Assembly (NCBI GenBank): GCA_050486225.1
Contig: JBJHCV010000015.1
Location: 1-36,834 of the forward strand
Reading direction: 5' to 3'
DNA length: 36,834 nt
Source of the DNA: JBBDIX01 sp050486225
GTDB taxonomy: Bacteria > Actinomycetota > Nitriliruptoria > Nitriliruptorales > Nitriliruptoraceae
Shown one piece after another: positions 15,279 through 23,628 of the stretch; within the stretch, counting starts at the first letter, position 1, and every line of letters starts with the position of its first letter. The position numbers were made by a program, and so were the translations under genes. The notes under the pieces were generated by a model. The model was not told the origin of the DNA. It did no database searches and worked only from the letters and a program-made list of their open reading frames with translations.

Positions 15279-16583
15279 GTGAACGAGACGTGGCCGCTCA
15301 CCGCGACGCGCGACGACGCCGACGGCATGCTGACGATCGGCGGCGTGCGTGTCGACGAACTCGCTCGTGAACACGGCACACCACTGTGGATCGTCGACGA
15401 GGCCGACGTGCGCCAGCGTTGCCGAGGCCATGTCGAAGGCTTTCCCGGCGTCGACGTCGCGTACGCCTCCAAGGCCTGGTGCACGGTCGGGCTCCTGCAG
15501 CTCGTCGACCAGGAGGGGCTGTTCGTCGACGTGGCCTCCGAGGGTGAACTCCACACGGCGCTGGTCGCGGGCGTCGCGCCCGATCGGCTCGTGTTCCATG
15601 GCAACAACAAGTCGGAGGGCGAACTCGCCCGGGCGCTCGACGTCGGGGTGGGTCGGATCGTCATCGACTCGTTCGAGGAGATCGATCGACTGGAGCGGCT
15701 CGCCGGTGAACGAGGTGTGCGCGCAGCCGTGCACCTGCGCATCACCCCGGGTATCGACGCGCACACCCACGAGTACGTCCGCACCGGTCACGACGACAGC
15801 AAGTTCGGGTTCACGCTGTCGTTGGGCCTGGCCGACCGGGCACTCGACGCCGCGGTCGCCGCGCCGCACCTCGACGTGCGCGGGATCCACGCCCACATCG
15901 GGTCGCAGATCTTCGGGGTCGACCCGTTCGTGGCCAACGCGCAGGTGTCGATCGACCTGCTCGCCCGCTGGCGTGACGAACGGGGCGTCGAACTCGCCGA
16001 GGTGAACCTCGGGGGAGGCATGGGGATCCGCTACACGCACGAGGACCATCCCGTCGAGGTGGCCCGCTGCGGTGAGGCTGTCCTGCGCGCCGTGGACGAG
16101 CGATGTGCGGTCCACGGACTCGCGCGACCCCGTCTCATGATCGAACCGGGTCGCGCGATCGTCGGCCCTTCGACGATCACCCTCTACGAGGTCGGCACGA
16201 TCAAGGACCTGCCCGGGTTGACGCGGTGGGTGAGCGTCGACGGCGGCATGTCGGACAACATCCGCCCGGCCCTGTACGGCGCCGAGCACGAGGTCGTCCT
16301 CGCGAACCGCGACAGTGCCGCCGAGCCCCACGCGGTCACGATCGTGGGGAAGCACTGCGAGTCCGGGGACCTCGTGCGCGAACACGTGGGTCTGCCGGGC
16401 GACCTGGCGGTGGGGGACCTGCTGGCGGTGGCGGCCACCGGCGCCTACACCGCGTCGATGGCCTCGAACTACAACCGCCTGCCTCGCCCCGCTGCGGTCC
16501 TCGTCGCCGAGGGTCGCGCTCGCACCCTGGTGCGGCGGGAGACGCTCGACGACCTGCTCGCCCGTGACGTCCCTCTCGGCTGA
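15279..16583 (+). CDS. lysA: Diaminopimelate decarboxylase
   Basis: A 434-residue PLP enzyme of alanine racemase fold type III, decarboxylating meso-diaminopimelate to L-lysine. The PLP lysine is Lys65 in AYASKAW. HIGSQ (His206), the EPGRAIVG phosphate-binding loop, and the active-site Cys360-Glu361 in CESGD are all present. The late motif SMASNYNRLPRP is also typical. The GTG at 15279 lies one base after the argS stop. In many actinobacteria thrA/thrC follow lysA; here a CapA-like gene follows instead, so the homoserine branch is elsewhere. Confidence 0.95.
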   Translation: MNETWPLTATRDDADGMLTIGGVRVDELAREHGTPLWIVDEADVRQRCRGHVEGFPGVDVAYASKAWCTVGLLQLVDQEGLFVDVASEGELHTALVAGVAPDRLVFHGNNKSEGELARALDVGVGRIVIDSFEEIDRLERLAGERGVRAAVHLRITPGIDAHTHEYVRTGHDDSKFGFTLSLGLADRALDAAVAAPHLDVRGIHAHIGSQIFGVDPFVANAQVSIDLLARWRDERGVELAEVNLGGGMGIRYTHEDHPVEVARCGEAVLRAVDERCAVHGLARPRLMIEPGRAIVGPSTITLYEVGTIKDLPGLTRWVSVDGGMSDNIRPALYGAEHEVVLANRDSAAEPHAVTIVGKHCESGDLVREHVGLPGDLAVGDLLAVAATGAYTASMASNYNRLPRPAAVLVAEGRARTLVRRETLDDLLARDVPLG

Positions 16584-16590
16584 GCGCCTG

Positions 16591-16615
16591 GGTGCTGACC
16601 CCGCACGGTGCTGAC
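16591..16615 (+). repeat. Direct repeat upstream of the CapA gene
   Basis: GGTGCTGAC occurs twice (16591-16599 and 16607-16615), 16 bases apart start to start, between lysA and the CapA-like gene. A -10-like TACGCT is at 16663-16668. It could be an operator pair or chance. Confidence 0.35.
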
Positions 16616-16694
16616 TCCACCGGGTAACGATCGGATCCCGGTTCGTCGGACGTCGGTGTGACTACGCTTCGTCCACTCGATCCGGGAGGTCGGC

Positions 16695-17732
16695 GTGGGA
16701 GCAGCACTGCAGTTCGTGGCAGCGGGAGACGTCGCGGTCGAGCGCGACGAGGGAGCGGGCCTGTTCGGCGACCTGACCGGCCTGTTCCGGGACGCAGACG
16801 TCTCGTTCGTCAACCTCGAGGGCGCCCTGTCGACCCGCGGGACCCTCACGCGGGGCCGCGCCTTCTTCCACCGTGGCGGTCCCGGCTGCGGAGTCGGCCT
16901 GCGCGAGGCGGGCCTGTCGGGCGTCTGTCTGGCCAACAACCACCTCATGGACTGGGGCGAGCCGTCCTTCGAGGAGACCATCGAGGTCCTCGACCGCAAC
17001 GAGGTGCCGTGGTTCGGTGCGGGTGCCAACCTCGCCGAGGCGCGACGTCCACTGATCGTCGAACGTGACGGCCTGACCATCGCACTCGTCGGCGCGACGA
17101 CCCAGATCCCGAGCGGCTACGCCGCCACCGACGAGCGGTGTGGGGTCAACCCGGTCGAGGTCCACACCGTCTACTCGCAGCAGCGAAGTCTGGCGGAGTC
17201 GCCGGGGTTGCCGCCCCGCATCGTCACCTGGACCGACCCCGCGGCACTCGCGCGGATCGAGGCGGACGTGTCCGCGGCTGCGGACCAGGCCGACGTCGTG
17301 CTCGTGTACGTCCACTGGGGAACGAGCATGCAGTTCCAGGTCCACGACTTCCAGCGCGAGATCGGCCGGGTCGTCATCGACGCGGGCGCGCACGCCGTGT
17401 TCGGCGGTCACCAGCACGTCGTCTGCGGGGTCGAACACCACCGTGGGCGTCCGATCATCCACGGGATGGGAAACCTGGTCTTCGACAAGTGGGAACCCCA
17501 CTTCACGGACGCGGCCGCTCGTTCCGTGATCGTTCGCGCGAACCTCGACGCCGACGGCCTGCACGACGTGACCCTGCTGCCTGCGCGGTGCGCCGTGCTC
17601 GACTCGCCCTCCCTGTTGTCCCCGTCGGACGAGGCCTGGGACCGGGTGGTCGACGACCTGCAGACCGGATCCGTCGGCCTCGGTACCGAACTGGTCGTCG
17701 AGGACGATGGCATCCGCGTCCGGCCCGCCTGA
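16695..17732 (+). CDS. CapA family metallophosphatase-fold protein
   Basis: A 345-residue protein of the CapA/poly-gamma-glutamate synthesis family, a calcineurin-like metallophosphoesterase fold. The visible motifs are AAGDVAV near the N-terminus, NLEGAL, NNHLMDWGE, YVHWGTSMQF, and the late FGGHQHV with an HG triad (HGMGNLVFDKW). CapA proteins help export or anchor poly-gamma-glutamate, but most family members in genomes without capB/capC are uncharacterised, and no such genes are nearby. No signal peptide or membrane helix is seen, so it is predicted cytoplasmic. The GTG at 16695 has GGGAGG (16684-16689) upstream. Confidence 0.85.
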   Translation: MGAALQFVAAGDVAVERDEGAGLFGDLTGLFRDADVSFVNLEGALSTRGTLTRGRAFFHRGGPGCGVGLREAGLSGVCLANNHLMDWGEPSFEETIEVLDRNEVPWFGAGANLAEARRPLIVERDGLTIALVGATTQIPSGYAATDERCGVNPVEVHTVYSQQRSLAESPGLPPRIVTWTDPAALARIEADVSAAADQADVVLVYVHWGTSMQFQVHDFQREIGRVVIDAGAHAVFGGHQHVVCGVEHHRGRPIIHGMGNLVFDKWEPHFTDAAARSVIVRANLDADGLHDVTLLPARCAVLDSPSLLSPSDEAWDRVVDDLQTGSVGLGTELVVEDDGIRVRPA

Positions 17733-17800
17733 ACCGGGTGTCGCGGCCGCACGAATGGCCATCGCTCGCAGGCGGGTCGATCCGGCAGGTCCGGCGGACG

Positions 17801-17826
17801 AGATCCAGCCGTCAGATCCAGCCGTC
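17801..17826. repeat. Tandem 13-base duplication across a stop codon
   Basis: AGATCCAGCCGTC is repeated exactly in tandem (17801-17813, 17814-17826). The stop codon of the minus-strand flavoprotein gene (17812-17814) falls on the junction of the two copies, so the duplication places or restores the stop. Confidence 0.75.
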
Positions 17827-19179
17827 AGGCTGCAGGATCCGGTGCGGGTCGAAGGTCTCCTTGACACGGCGCTGGAGCGCGAGGTTGTCCGCGCCGACCT
17901 CGCGTTCGAGGAAGTGGCGCTTGACCCGTCCCACCCCGTGCTCACCGGTGATCGTCCCACCGAGATCGAGCGCTGCTCCCAGCACGTCGTCGAAGGCACG
18001 CAGTGCGCGTTCGAACGACTCCGGGTCCTCACCGACGAGCAGCGGATGCAGATTGCCGTCCCCCGCGTGGCCGAACGTCAACGTGCGCACGCCGTGCCGC
18101 TCACCGATCCGTTCGACCGCGGCGATCATGTCGCAGATGCGGGACCGGGGCACCGCGACGTCCTCGTGCAGGACACCGGACGACGGCAGTGCCTCGATCG
18201 CGCTGGCCACGGACCGTCGGGCCTGCAGCAGGGCGTCGGCCTCGTCGGGATCGCCGGTGAAGAACGTGGAGGTGGCGCCCGCGGCGTCGCACAGAGCCGC
18301 CGCCCGCTCCACGACGGTGGTGCGCAACGGTGCAGGTGCGTCCGACTGCAGCATCAGCAGTGCAGCGGCGTCTCGATCGAGGTCGAAGTGGCCCCAGTCG
18401 TCGACCACGGCGACGGACGCCCGGTCCATGATCTCCACGAGCGACAGGGTCGCGCCGGACGCCACGATCCGGGTCACCGCATCGCCCGCCGCGCCCAGCG
18501 TGGGGAAGTACGCGACCGCGGTCGCCGCACCGTCCGGCGCGGGCCGCAACCGCAGCGTGGCTCGGGTCACCACGCCCAGCGTTCCCTCGGAGCCGACCAT
18601 CAGCCCCGTGAGGTCGAGTCCTGCCACACCCTTGATCGTGGCGCGACCGGTCTCGATGACGGTCCCGTCCGCGAGCACCACCTCGAGGCCCAGCACGTGG
18701 TCCCTCGTGACCCCGTGACGCACGCAGCACAGTCCGCCAGCGTTGGTGGCCACGTTCCCGCCGATGGTGGAGAACGTGTGGCTCGCGGGGTCCGGCGGAT
18801 AGAACAGCCCGAACTCGGCGGCGGCACGCGAGACCTCGGCGTTCACGACACCCGGGTCCACCGTCGCGATCTGGTCGTCGGGATCGACGTCGAGTCGACC
18901 CTGCATGCGCTCGGTGCACACGACGATCCCGCCGTCCACGGCGTTGGCCGCACCCGCGAGGCCTGATCCCGCGCCCCGCACGACGACGGGCGTGCGATGC
19001 GTGGTCGCGAGGCGCATGATCGTCGACACGTGCGCCGTGGTCGTCGGGAACACGACGGCGCACGGCGATCCCGCGAGGACCGGGTGGGCACGGTCGTGGC
19101 GATACGAGGCCATGACGTCGGGGTCCGTGACCACGGCGCGCGCCGGCAGGGCCTCCGCGAGTTCGTCGACGACGGTCAC
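17812..19179 (-). CDS. FAD-linked oxidase, GlcD/D-lactate dehydrogenase type
   Basis: A 455-residue flavoprotein of the VAO/PCMH family, like glycolate oxidase GlcD or D-2-hydroxyacid dehydrogenase. The N-terminal FAD domain has VVVRGAGSGLAGAA and the pyrophosphate-binding stretch STIGGNVATNAGG. The C-terminal FAD-oxidase domain ends with GHAGDGNLHP (370-379) and GEHG (412-415), whose histidines bind a divalent metal and substrate. These enzymes oxidise a D-2-hydroxyacid to a 2-oxoacid. No GlcE/GlcF subunit gene is adjacent, so it may be the single-subunit type. It is divergent from the transaminase gene. The stop lies on a tandem repeat junction. Confidence 0.9.
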   Translation of the reverse strand: MTVVDELAEALPARAVVTDPDVMASYRHDRAHPVLAGSPCAVVFPTTTAHVSTIMRLATTHRTPVVVRGAGSGLAGAANAVDGGIVVCTERMQGRLDVDPDDQIATVDPGVVNAEVSRAAAEFGLFYPPDPASHTFSTIGGNVATNAGGLCCVRHGVTRDHVLGLEVVLADGTVIETGRATIKGVAGLDLTGLMVGSEGTLGVVTRATLRLRPAPDGAATAVAYFPTLGAAGDAVTRIVASGATLSLVEIMDRASVAVVDDWGHFDLDRDAAALLMLQSDAPAPLRTTVVERAAALCDAAGATSTFFTGDPDEADALLQARRSVASAIEALPSSGVLHEDVAVPRSRICDMIAAVERIGERHGVRTLTFGHAGDGNLHPLLVGEDPESFERALRAFDDVLGAALDLGGTITGEHGVGRVKRHFLEREVGADNLALQRRVKETFDPHRILQPDGWI

Positions 19180-19218
19180 CGGATCCTCCGGGTCCTCGAG
19201 ACCGGGTGTGCGACGCCG

Positions 19219-19269
19219 ACGCTAGCGATCCCGGTCGTGCACACACGTGGGAGGCCCACGCCGTAGCGT
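19219..19269. promoter_or_regulatory. Divergent promoter region with inverted repeat
   Basis: Both strands carry a TAGCGT -10-like hexamer facing outward: on the minus strand at 19224-19219 for the flavoprotein, and on the plus strand at 19264-19269 for the transaminase. Between them is a perfect 6-bp inverted repeat, CGTGGG/CCCACG (19246-19260, 3-base loop), placed to be a shared operator. No good -35 is visible. Confidence 0.35.
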
Positions 19270-19302
19270 TCCGGTTCGGCCCTCACGACGACAGGCGGCA
19301 CG

Positions 19303-20505
19303 GTGCCCGATCCACGACACGCGCGACGCATCCGGGGGCTGGGCACCACCGTGTTCACCCGGATGACCGCCCTCGCCGCGGAACACGACGCGATCAACCT
19401 GGGCCAGGGTTTCCCCGACGAGGACCCGCACCCCGCGCTGGTGGAGGCGGTCGACCGCGCGATGGGTGCCGGACACCACCAGTATGCGCCGGGTCCCGGT
19501 GTCGGACGCCTGCGTGCGGCCGTCGCCGCGCACCAACGGCGACACCGGGGACTCGAGTTCGACCCCGACGGCGAGGTGACGATCACCTTCGGCGCCACGG
19601 AGGCCATCACCGCGGCCGTGCTGGGCCTGGTCGACCCCGGGGACGAGGTGCTGGTCGTCGAGCCGGTGTACGACTCGTACGTCGCCGCGATCGCGCTCGC
19701 GGGAGGCGTCGAGGTCCGGGTGGCGCTCGACCCGCCGCCCTCGGACGACCCGGACGTCGGTTGGCGGCTCGATCCCGACCGCCTCGCGGCAGCCGTGACC
19801 TCGCGGACCCGGCTGCTGATCCTCAACTCGCCTCACAACCCGACGGGGGCGGTTCTCGACGTCGACGTGCTCGACGAGATCGCCCGTGTCTGTGTCGCGC
19901 ACGACCTCGTCGCCGTCACCGACGAGGTGTACGAGCATCTCGTGTACGACGGGGAGCACGTGTCGCTCGCCACCCGACCCGGCATGGACGAGCGCACGGT
20001 CACGGTGTCGAGCGCGGGTAAGACGTTCTCGTGCACCGGGTGGAAGGTCGGCTGGGCGTGTGCCCGGGGAGACCTGTCGTCCGCGGTGCGCGCCACCAAG
20101 CAGTACCTGTCGTTCTCCGGTGGAACCCCGTTCCAGCACGCCATCGCCGACGCGCTCGACCTCCCGGACGACGTGATCCGGGAGGTCACCGACCGCCACC
20201 GCGCCCGACGTGACCTCGTCGTCGACGCCCTCACCGGCCTCGGCGTGCCCGTGGTGCGCAGTGCCGGCACCTACTTCGTCACGGCGGACCTCGCGCCCGT
20301 CGGCTTCCCCGACGCCGACGCGTTCTGCCACTGGGCGCCGGGTGCCATCGGGCTCGCCGCCGTGCCGGTGAGCGCGTTCGTCGAAGACCCCGCTGCCGTC
20401 CGATCGCTCGTACGCTTGGCGTTCTGCAAGCGCGAGCTCGTGCTCGCAGACGGGATGGAGCGCCTCGCCGGGGCCCTGACCCGGAGATCGACGTCCCGTC
20501 GCTGA
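19303..20505 (+). CDS. Class I/II PLP aminotransferase (glutamine/methionine or kynurenine type)
   Basis: A 400-residue fold type I aminotransferase. It opens with NLGQGFPDEDPH, typical of kynurenine/glutamine transaminase K and YbdL-like methionine aminotransferases. The PLP lysine is Lys240 in SSAGKTFSCTGWKVGW; NSPHNPTG and DEVYEHLVYD are the other cofactor motifs. The start is GTG 19303. An omega-amidase-type nitrilase gene follows 42 bases downstream, a known pairing in which the transaminase uses glutamine or methionine with a 2-oxoacid, and the amidase hydrolyses the resulting 2-oxoglutaramate. Substrate preference is inferred from the pairing and the family. Confidence 0.88.
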   Translation: MPDPRHARRIRGLGTTVFTRMTALAAEHDAINLGQGFPDEDPHPALVEAVDRAMGAGHHQYAPGPGVGRLRAAVAAHQRRHRGLEFDPDGEVTITFGATEAITAAVLGLVDPGDEVLVVEPVYDSYVAAIALAGGVEVRVALDPPPSDDPDVGWRLDPDRLAAAVTSRTRLLILNSPHNPTGAVLDVDVLDEIARVCVAHDLVAVTDEVYEHLVYDGEHVSLATRPGMDERTVTVSSAGKTFSCTGWKVGWACARGDLSSAVRATKQYLSFSGGTPFQHAIADALDLPDDVIREVTDRHRARRDLVVDALTGLGVPVVRSAGTYFVTADLAPVGFPDADAFCHWAPGAIGLAAVPVSAFVEDPAAVRSLVRLAFCKRELVLADGMERLAGALTRRSTSRR

Positions 20506-20547
20506 CCTGACAGACGCCGGCAGGCGCAACGACCGGAGAGGACCATC

Positions 20548-21312
20548 GTGCGGATCGGACTGCTCCAGCACGACATCGAGTGGGAGGACCGCGACGCGAC
20601 GCTCGCGCGCCTGACACCGTCGGTCGACCGTGCCGCTGCGGCCGGGGTCGAACTGCTCGTGCTCACCGAGATGTTCGCGACCGGGTTCTCGATGCGTCCC
20701 GAGCGCACGGCGGAACCCGAGTCCGGCCCCATCGTCTCGTGGATGACGGAACGGGCCCGGGAGCACGGGATGCGACTCGTCGGGTCCCTCGCCCTCGACT
20801 CCGAGGACGGTGGCCTGCCCTCGAATCGGCTGGTGATCGTCGGGCCCGACGGTGTCGAACACCGCTACGACAAGCTGCACCCGTTCTCCAGGTCGGGTGA
20901 GCACGAGCACTTCCGGGCGGGCGATGCGCCGGTCGTCGCGGACGTCGACGGGATCCGGTTCGGCCTGACCGTCTGCTACGACCTGCGGTTCGCCAACCTG
21001 TACTGGGACCTCGGTCCGCGGGTCGACGCGTTCATCGTCGTGGCGAACTGGCCGGCTGCTCGCCGCGACGCGTGGACCACGCTGCTGCGCGCACGGGCGA
21101 TCGAGGGCCAGGCGTACGTGCTCGGGGTCAATCGAGTCGGACGAGGCGGTGACGTGGACTACGTCGGAGACAGCCAGGTCATCGGGCCCCGGGGCGAGAT
21201 CGAGGTCTCTGCGTCAGAGGTCGAGACGTTGCTGCTGGCCGATCTCGACCCGGACCGGATCGCCGCGGGCCGCGAGTCGTTCCCCACCTTCGCGGATCGA
21301 CGGGACCTCTGA
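20548..21312 (+). CDS. Carbon-nitrogen hydrolase, omega-amidase-like
   Basis: A 254-residue nitrilase-superfamily enzyme. The Glu-Lys-Cys triad is visible: Glu41 (LTEMF), Lys109 (YDKLHPF) and Cys143 (TVCYDLRF). The length and the motif LTEMFATGFSM are typical of YafV/NIT2-type omega-amidases, which hydrolyse 2-oxoglutaramate or 2-oxosuccinamate to the dicarboxylate plus ammonia. This protects against accumulation of the cyclic oxoglutaramate. It starts with GTG at 20548 and is preceded by GGAGAGG. It directly follows the aminotransferase gene, supporting a coupled glutamine transaminase/omega-amidase route that drives transamination. A terminator-like hairpin follows. Confidence 0.88.
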   Translation: MRIGLLQHDIEWEDRDATLARLTPSVDRAAAAGVELLVLTEMFATGFSMRPERTAEPESGPIVSWMTERAREHGMRLVGSLALDSEDGGLPSNRLVIVGPDGVEHRYDKLHPFSRSGEHEHFRAGDAPVVADVDGIRFGLTVCYDLRFANLYWDLGPRVDAFIVVANWPAARRDAWTTLLRARAIEGQAYVLGVNRVGRGGDVDYVGDSQVIGPRGEIEVSASEVETLLLADLDPDRIAAGRESFPTFADRRDL

Positions 21313-21354
21313 GGGCCGACCCGGGATTCCTGCGCCGTGGGACGCGCGGGTACG

Positions 21355-21374
21355 GTCGCCCCGCCTCGGGCGAC
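21355..21374 (+). terminator. Stem-loop after the omega-amidase gene
   Basis: GTCGCCC (21355-21361) and GGGCGAC (21368-21374) form a 7-bp perfect stem with a 6-base loop, 42 bases after the amidase stop and 51 before osmC. A TACGGT -10-like hexamer overlaps its 5' edge (21351-21356). Confidence 0.5.
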
Positions 21375-21425
21375 ACGCTCGCGCCGACACCGGGTCGGCC
21401 CGGCGCGCACACCAGGGAGGGCACC

Positions 21426-21824
21426 ATGGCGAACTCGGTCATCGTCGAACGGATCTCGGGCCATCGCCTGAGTCTCCACACGGACGTCGCGAACGCCATC
21501 ATCGACAAGGGCGTCGACCAGGGTGGTGCGGGTGACGGGTTCCGCTCGACGGAGCTGCTCATGGGAGCCCTCGGGTCCTGCACGATCGGCACGATGCTCA
21601 CCTTCGCGGACGCGGAGGGCATCGAGGTCGGTGACGTGCGCGCCGAGATGAAGGCCATCGAGAAGCTCTCGACCGACACCGTCGTGCGCATCCGTCTCGA
21701 ACTGACCATCGGCGGGGACCTGACGGCCGAGGAGCGCGAACGCCTGACCGAGGCTGCGGCAGGATGCAAGGTGCACCGCAGCCTCCACGACGGCATCGAG
21801 GTCCAGCTCAAGACGTCGTCGTGA
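21426..21824 (+). CDS. OsmC/Ohr family protein
   Basis: A 132-residue OsmC-like protein, thiol-dependent peroxide-detoxifying fold. The two redox cysteines are Cys52 in GALGSCTIGTM and Cys114 in AAGCKVHRSL. The family reduces organic hydroperoxides through a Cys-Cys mechanism; whether this one prefers organic peroxides (Ohr) or is a generic OsmC cannot be told. The ATG at 21426 has GGGAGGG upstream. The stop overlaps the next start by four bases (GTGA), making it the first gene of a four-gene coupled operon. Confidence 0.85.
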   Translation: MANSVIVERISGHRLSLHTDVANAIIDKGVDQGGAGDGFRSTELLMGALGSCTIGTMLTFADAEGIEVGDVRAEMKAIEKLSTDTVVRIRLELTIGGDLTAEERERLTEAAAGCKVHRSLHDGIEVQLKTSS

Positions 21825-22714
21825 CCGACGGTCCGCGGGTCGCCCTGGTCACCGCGGCCACCGCACCGCCCGGCATCGACCGGGAGTTCATGACCGGGAC
21901 GGACGCCCCGCTCGTCGCGGCGCTCGAACGACGTGGGGCGCAGGTGTCCACGCCGACCTGGCGCGAAGACGCGCACTGGGAACAGTGGGACGTCGTCGTG
22001 GTGCGCACGACGTGGGACTACGTCGACCACCGCGACGAGTTCGTCGCCTGGGCCGAGTCCGTGGCGTCCCGGACCCGCCTGTGCAATCCCGCCGAGGTCA
22101 TCCGCTGGAACACCCACAAGGGCTACCTGCTCGAACTCGAGGACCGAGGCGCACCGATCGTGCCGACCGCGTGGATCGCGGCCGGCGACCGCGTCGACCT
22201 CTCCGGGCTGCTCGACGCGCGAGGGTGGGACGAGGTCGTCGTGAAGCCTGCCGTCGATGCGGGGTCACGTCGTCTGCTTCGCGTTGGTCGCGATCGGCTG
22301 GAGGACGGCCAACGCCACCTCGACGCGCTGTCACAGGGCGGTGCCGACGTGATGGTCCAGCCGTACCAGCCGTCGGTGCAACGTGAGGGCGAACTGTCGG
22401 TCGTCGTCATCGACGGACGCGTCTCCCACGCGGTGCGCAAGCGACCTGCCGCGGGCGACTTCCGTGTCCAGCACGCGTACGGAGGGGCCTACGTCTCCGA
22501 ACCCGTCGACGAGCAGACCATCCGGCTGGCGGAGTGGGTCGTCGGAGCGACCGGTCACGACCTGCTGATCGCTCGCGTGGACCTGCTCGCCGACGAACTC
22601 GGCGCGTGGCAACTCGCGGAGTTCGAGGCCACCGAGCCCGACCTCTACCTGTCGACCGTGCCCGAGGCGGCCGAGCGCCTCGCGGAGGCGATCGTGCGGC
22701 GGACGGAGACGTGA
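21821..22714 (+). CDS. Stand-alone ATP-grasp ligase (RimK/DcsG-like)
   Basis: A 297-residue single-domain ATP-grasp protein. The N-terminal pre-ATP-grasp part includes DVVVVRTTWDYVDHRDEF and NPAEVIRWNTHKGYLLEL, a pattern shared with D-cycloserine synthetase DcsG and RimK/glutathione-synthetase-like ligases. The ATP-binding lysine strand is EVVVKPAVDAGSR, and the metal-binding end is WQLAEFEATEPDLYL. Such enzymes make an amide or peptide bond using ATP through an acylphosphate. The substrate is unknown. It overlaps osmC by four bases and the following epimerase by one base (TGATG), so it is translationally coupled to both. Confidence 0.83.
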   Translation: MTDGPRVALVTAATAPPGIDREFMTGTDAPLVAALERRGAQVSTPTWREDAHWEQWDVVVVRTTWDYVDHRDEFVAWAESVASRTRLCNPAEVIRWNTHKGYLLELEDRGAPIVPTAWIAAGDRVDLSGLLDARGWDEVVVKPAVDAGSRRLLRVGRDRLEDGQRHLDALSQGGADVMVQPYQPSVQREGELSVVVIDGRVSHAVRKRPAAGDFRVQHAYGGAYVSEPVDEQTIRLAEWVVGATGHDLLIARVDLLADELGAWQLAEFEATEPDLYLSTVPEAAERLAEAIVRRTET

Positions 22715-23628
22715 TGCGTGTCGCCATCACCGGTGCCACCGGCCTGATCGGTGGCGCGCTCGGCACGGCACTCGAGTCGGACGGGCACGACGTGCTGAGG
22801 ATCACCCGCAGCCCGCGCGGAGCGACCGACGTTGGATGGGACCCCGTCGAAGGTCGACTGGATCCCGGCGCGCTCGAAGGCGTCGACGCCGTCGTCCATC
22901 TTGCCGGCGAGCCCATCGGCGCGGCGCGCTGGACGCCCCGCGTCCGTGACCAGATCAGGCGTTCGAGGGTCGACGGCACCGATCTGATCGCCCGGACGAT
23001 CACCCGACTGGACACCCCTCCTCGCGTGCTCGTGTCGAGTTCTGCCGTGGGCTACTACGGGGACGGCGGCGACCGAGAGCTCGACGAGTCGGCTCCAGCG
23101 GGCGACGACTTCCTCGCGCGTGTGTGCGTCGACTGGGAACGCGCCGCCGACCCCGCACGCGACGCAGGGATCCGGGTCGTGCATCCGCGGACCGGGGTGG
23201 TGCTCGCACGCGGAGGCCCTCTGGTCGAGAAGGTCGAACTGCCGTTCCGGCTCGGTGTCGGTGGGCGCATCGGGTCCGGCCGCCAGTACGTGCCGTGGAT
23301 CGCACTCGAGGATCACGTGCGTGCCCTGCGACATCTCGTCGAGGTCGACGTCGAGGGTCCGGTGAACCTCGTCGCTCCGGCTGCGGCGACCAACCGCGAA
23401 CTGACCGCCGCGCTCGGTGCCGTGCTGCGGCGTCCGACCGTCCTGCCGATCCCGTTGGCCGCGATCCGCCTCCTGTACGGCGAGATGGGCGCGTCGCTGG
23501 CGTCGGTGAGTCAGCGCGTGGTGCCCCGCGTCCTGCGCGAGACGGGGTTCACGTTCCGGTTCGAGGACCTGCGGGCTGCGCTCGACGCCGTCCTCGGTCG
23601 GGCCGCGAGGACGTCACGTGGAGGCTGA
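22714..23628 (+). CDS. TIGR01777 family NAD(P)-dependent epimerase
   Basis: A 304-residue extended short-chain dehydrogenase of the TIGR01777 (SulA/YfcH-type) family. The Rossmann motif ITGATGLIGGAL is at the N-terminus, followed by the family stretches HLAGEPIG.. RWTPRVRDQIRRSRVDGT, SSSAVGYYGDGG, and the C-terminal DUF1731-like region (VPRVLRETGFTFRFEDLRAALDAVL). The physiological substrate of the family is not known. The usual catalytic Tyr-xxx-Lys is altered in this family, consistent with YYGD here. It overlaps the ATP-grasp gene by one base and the MFS gene by 11 bases. Confidence 0.88.
   Translation: MRVAITGATGLIGGALGTALESDGHDVLRITRSPRGATDVGWDPVEGRLDPGALEGVDAVVHLAGEPIGAARWTPRVRDQIRRSRVDGTDLIARTITRLDTPPRVLVSSSAVGYYGDGGDRELDESAPAGDDFLARVCVDWERAADPARDAGIRVVHPRTGVVLARGGPLVEKVELPFRLGVGGRIGSGRQYVPWIALEDHVRALRHLVEVDVEGPVNLVAPAAATNRELTAALGAVLRRPTVLPIPLAAIRLLYGEMGASLASVSQRVVPRVLRETGFTFRFEDLRAALDAVLGRAARTSRGG

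Noticed and set aside
19222..20910. 562-residue frame antisense to the transaminase
   Set aside because: Shadow frame of a well-supported PLP enzyme.
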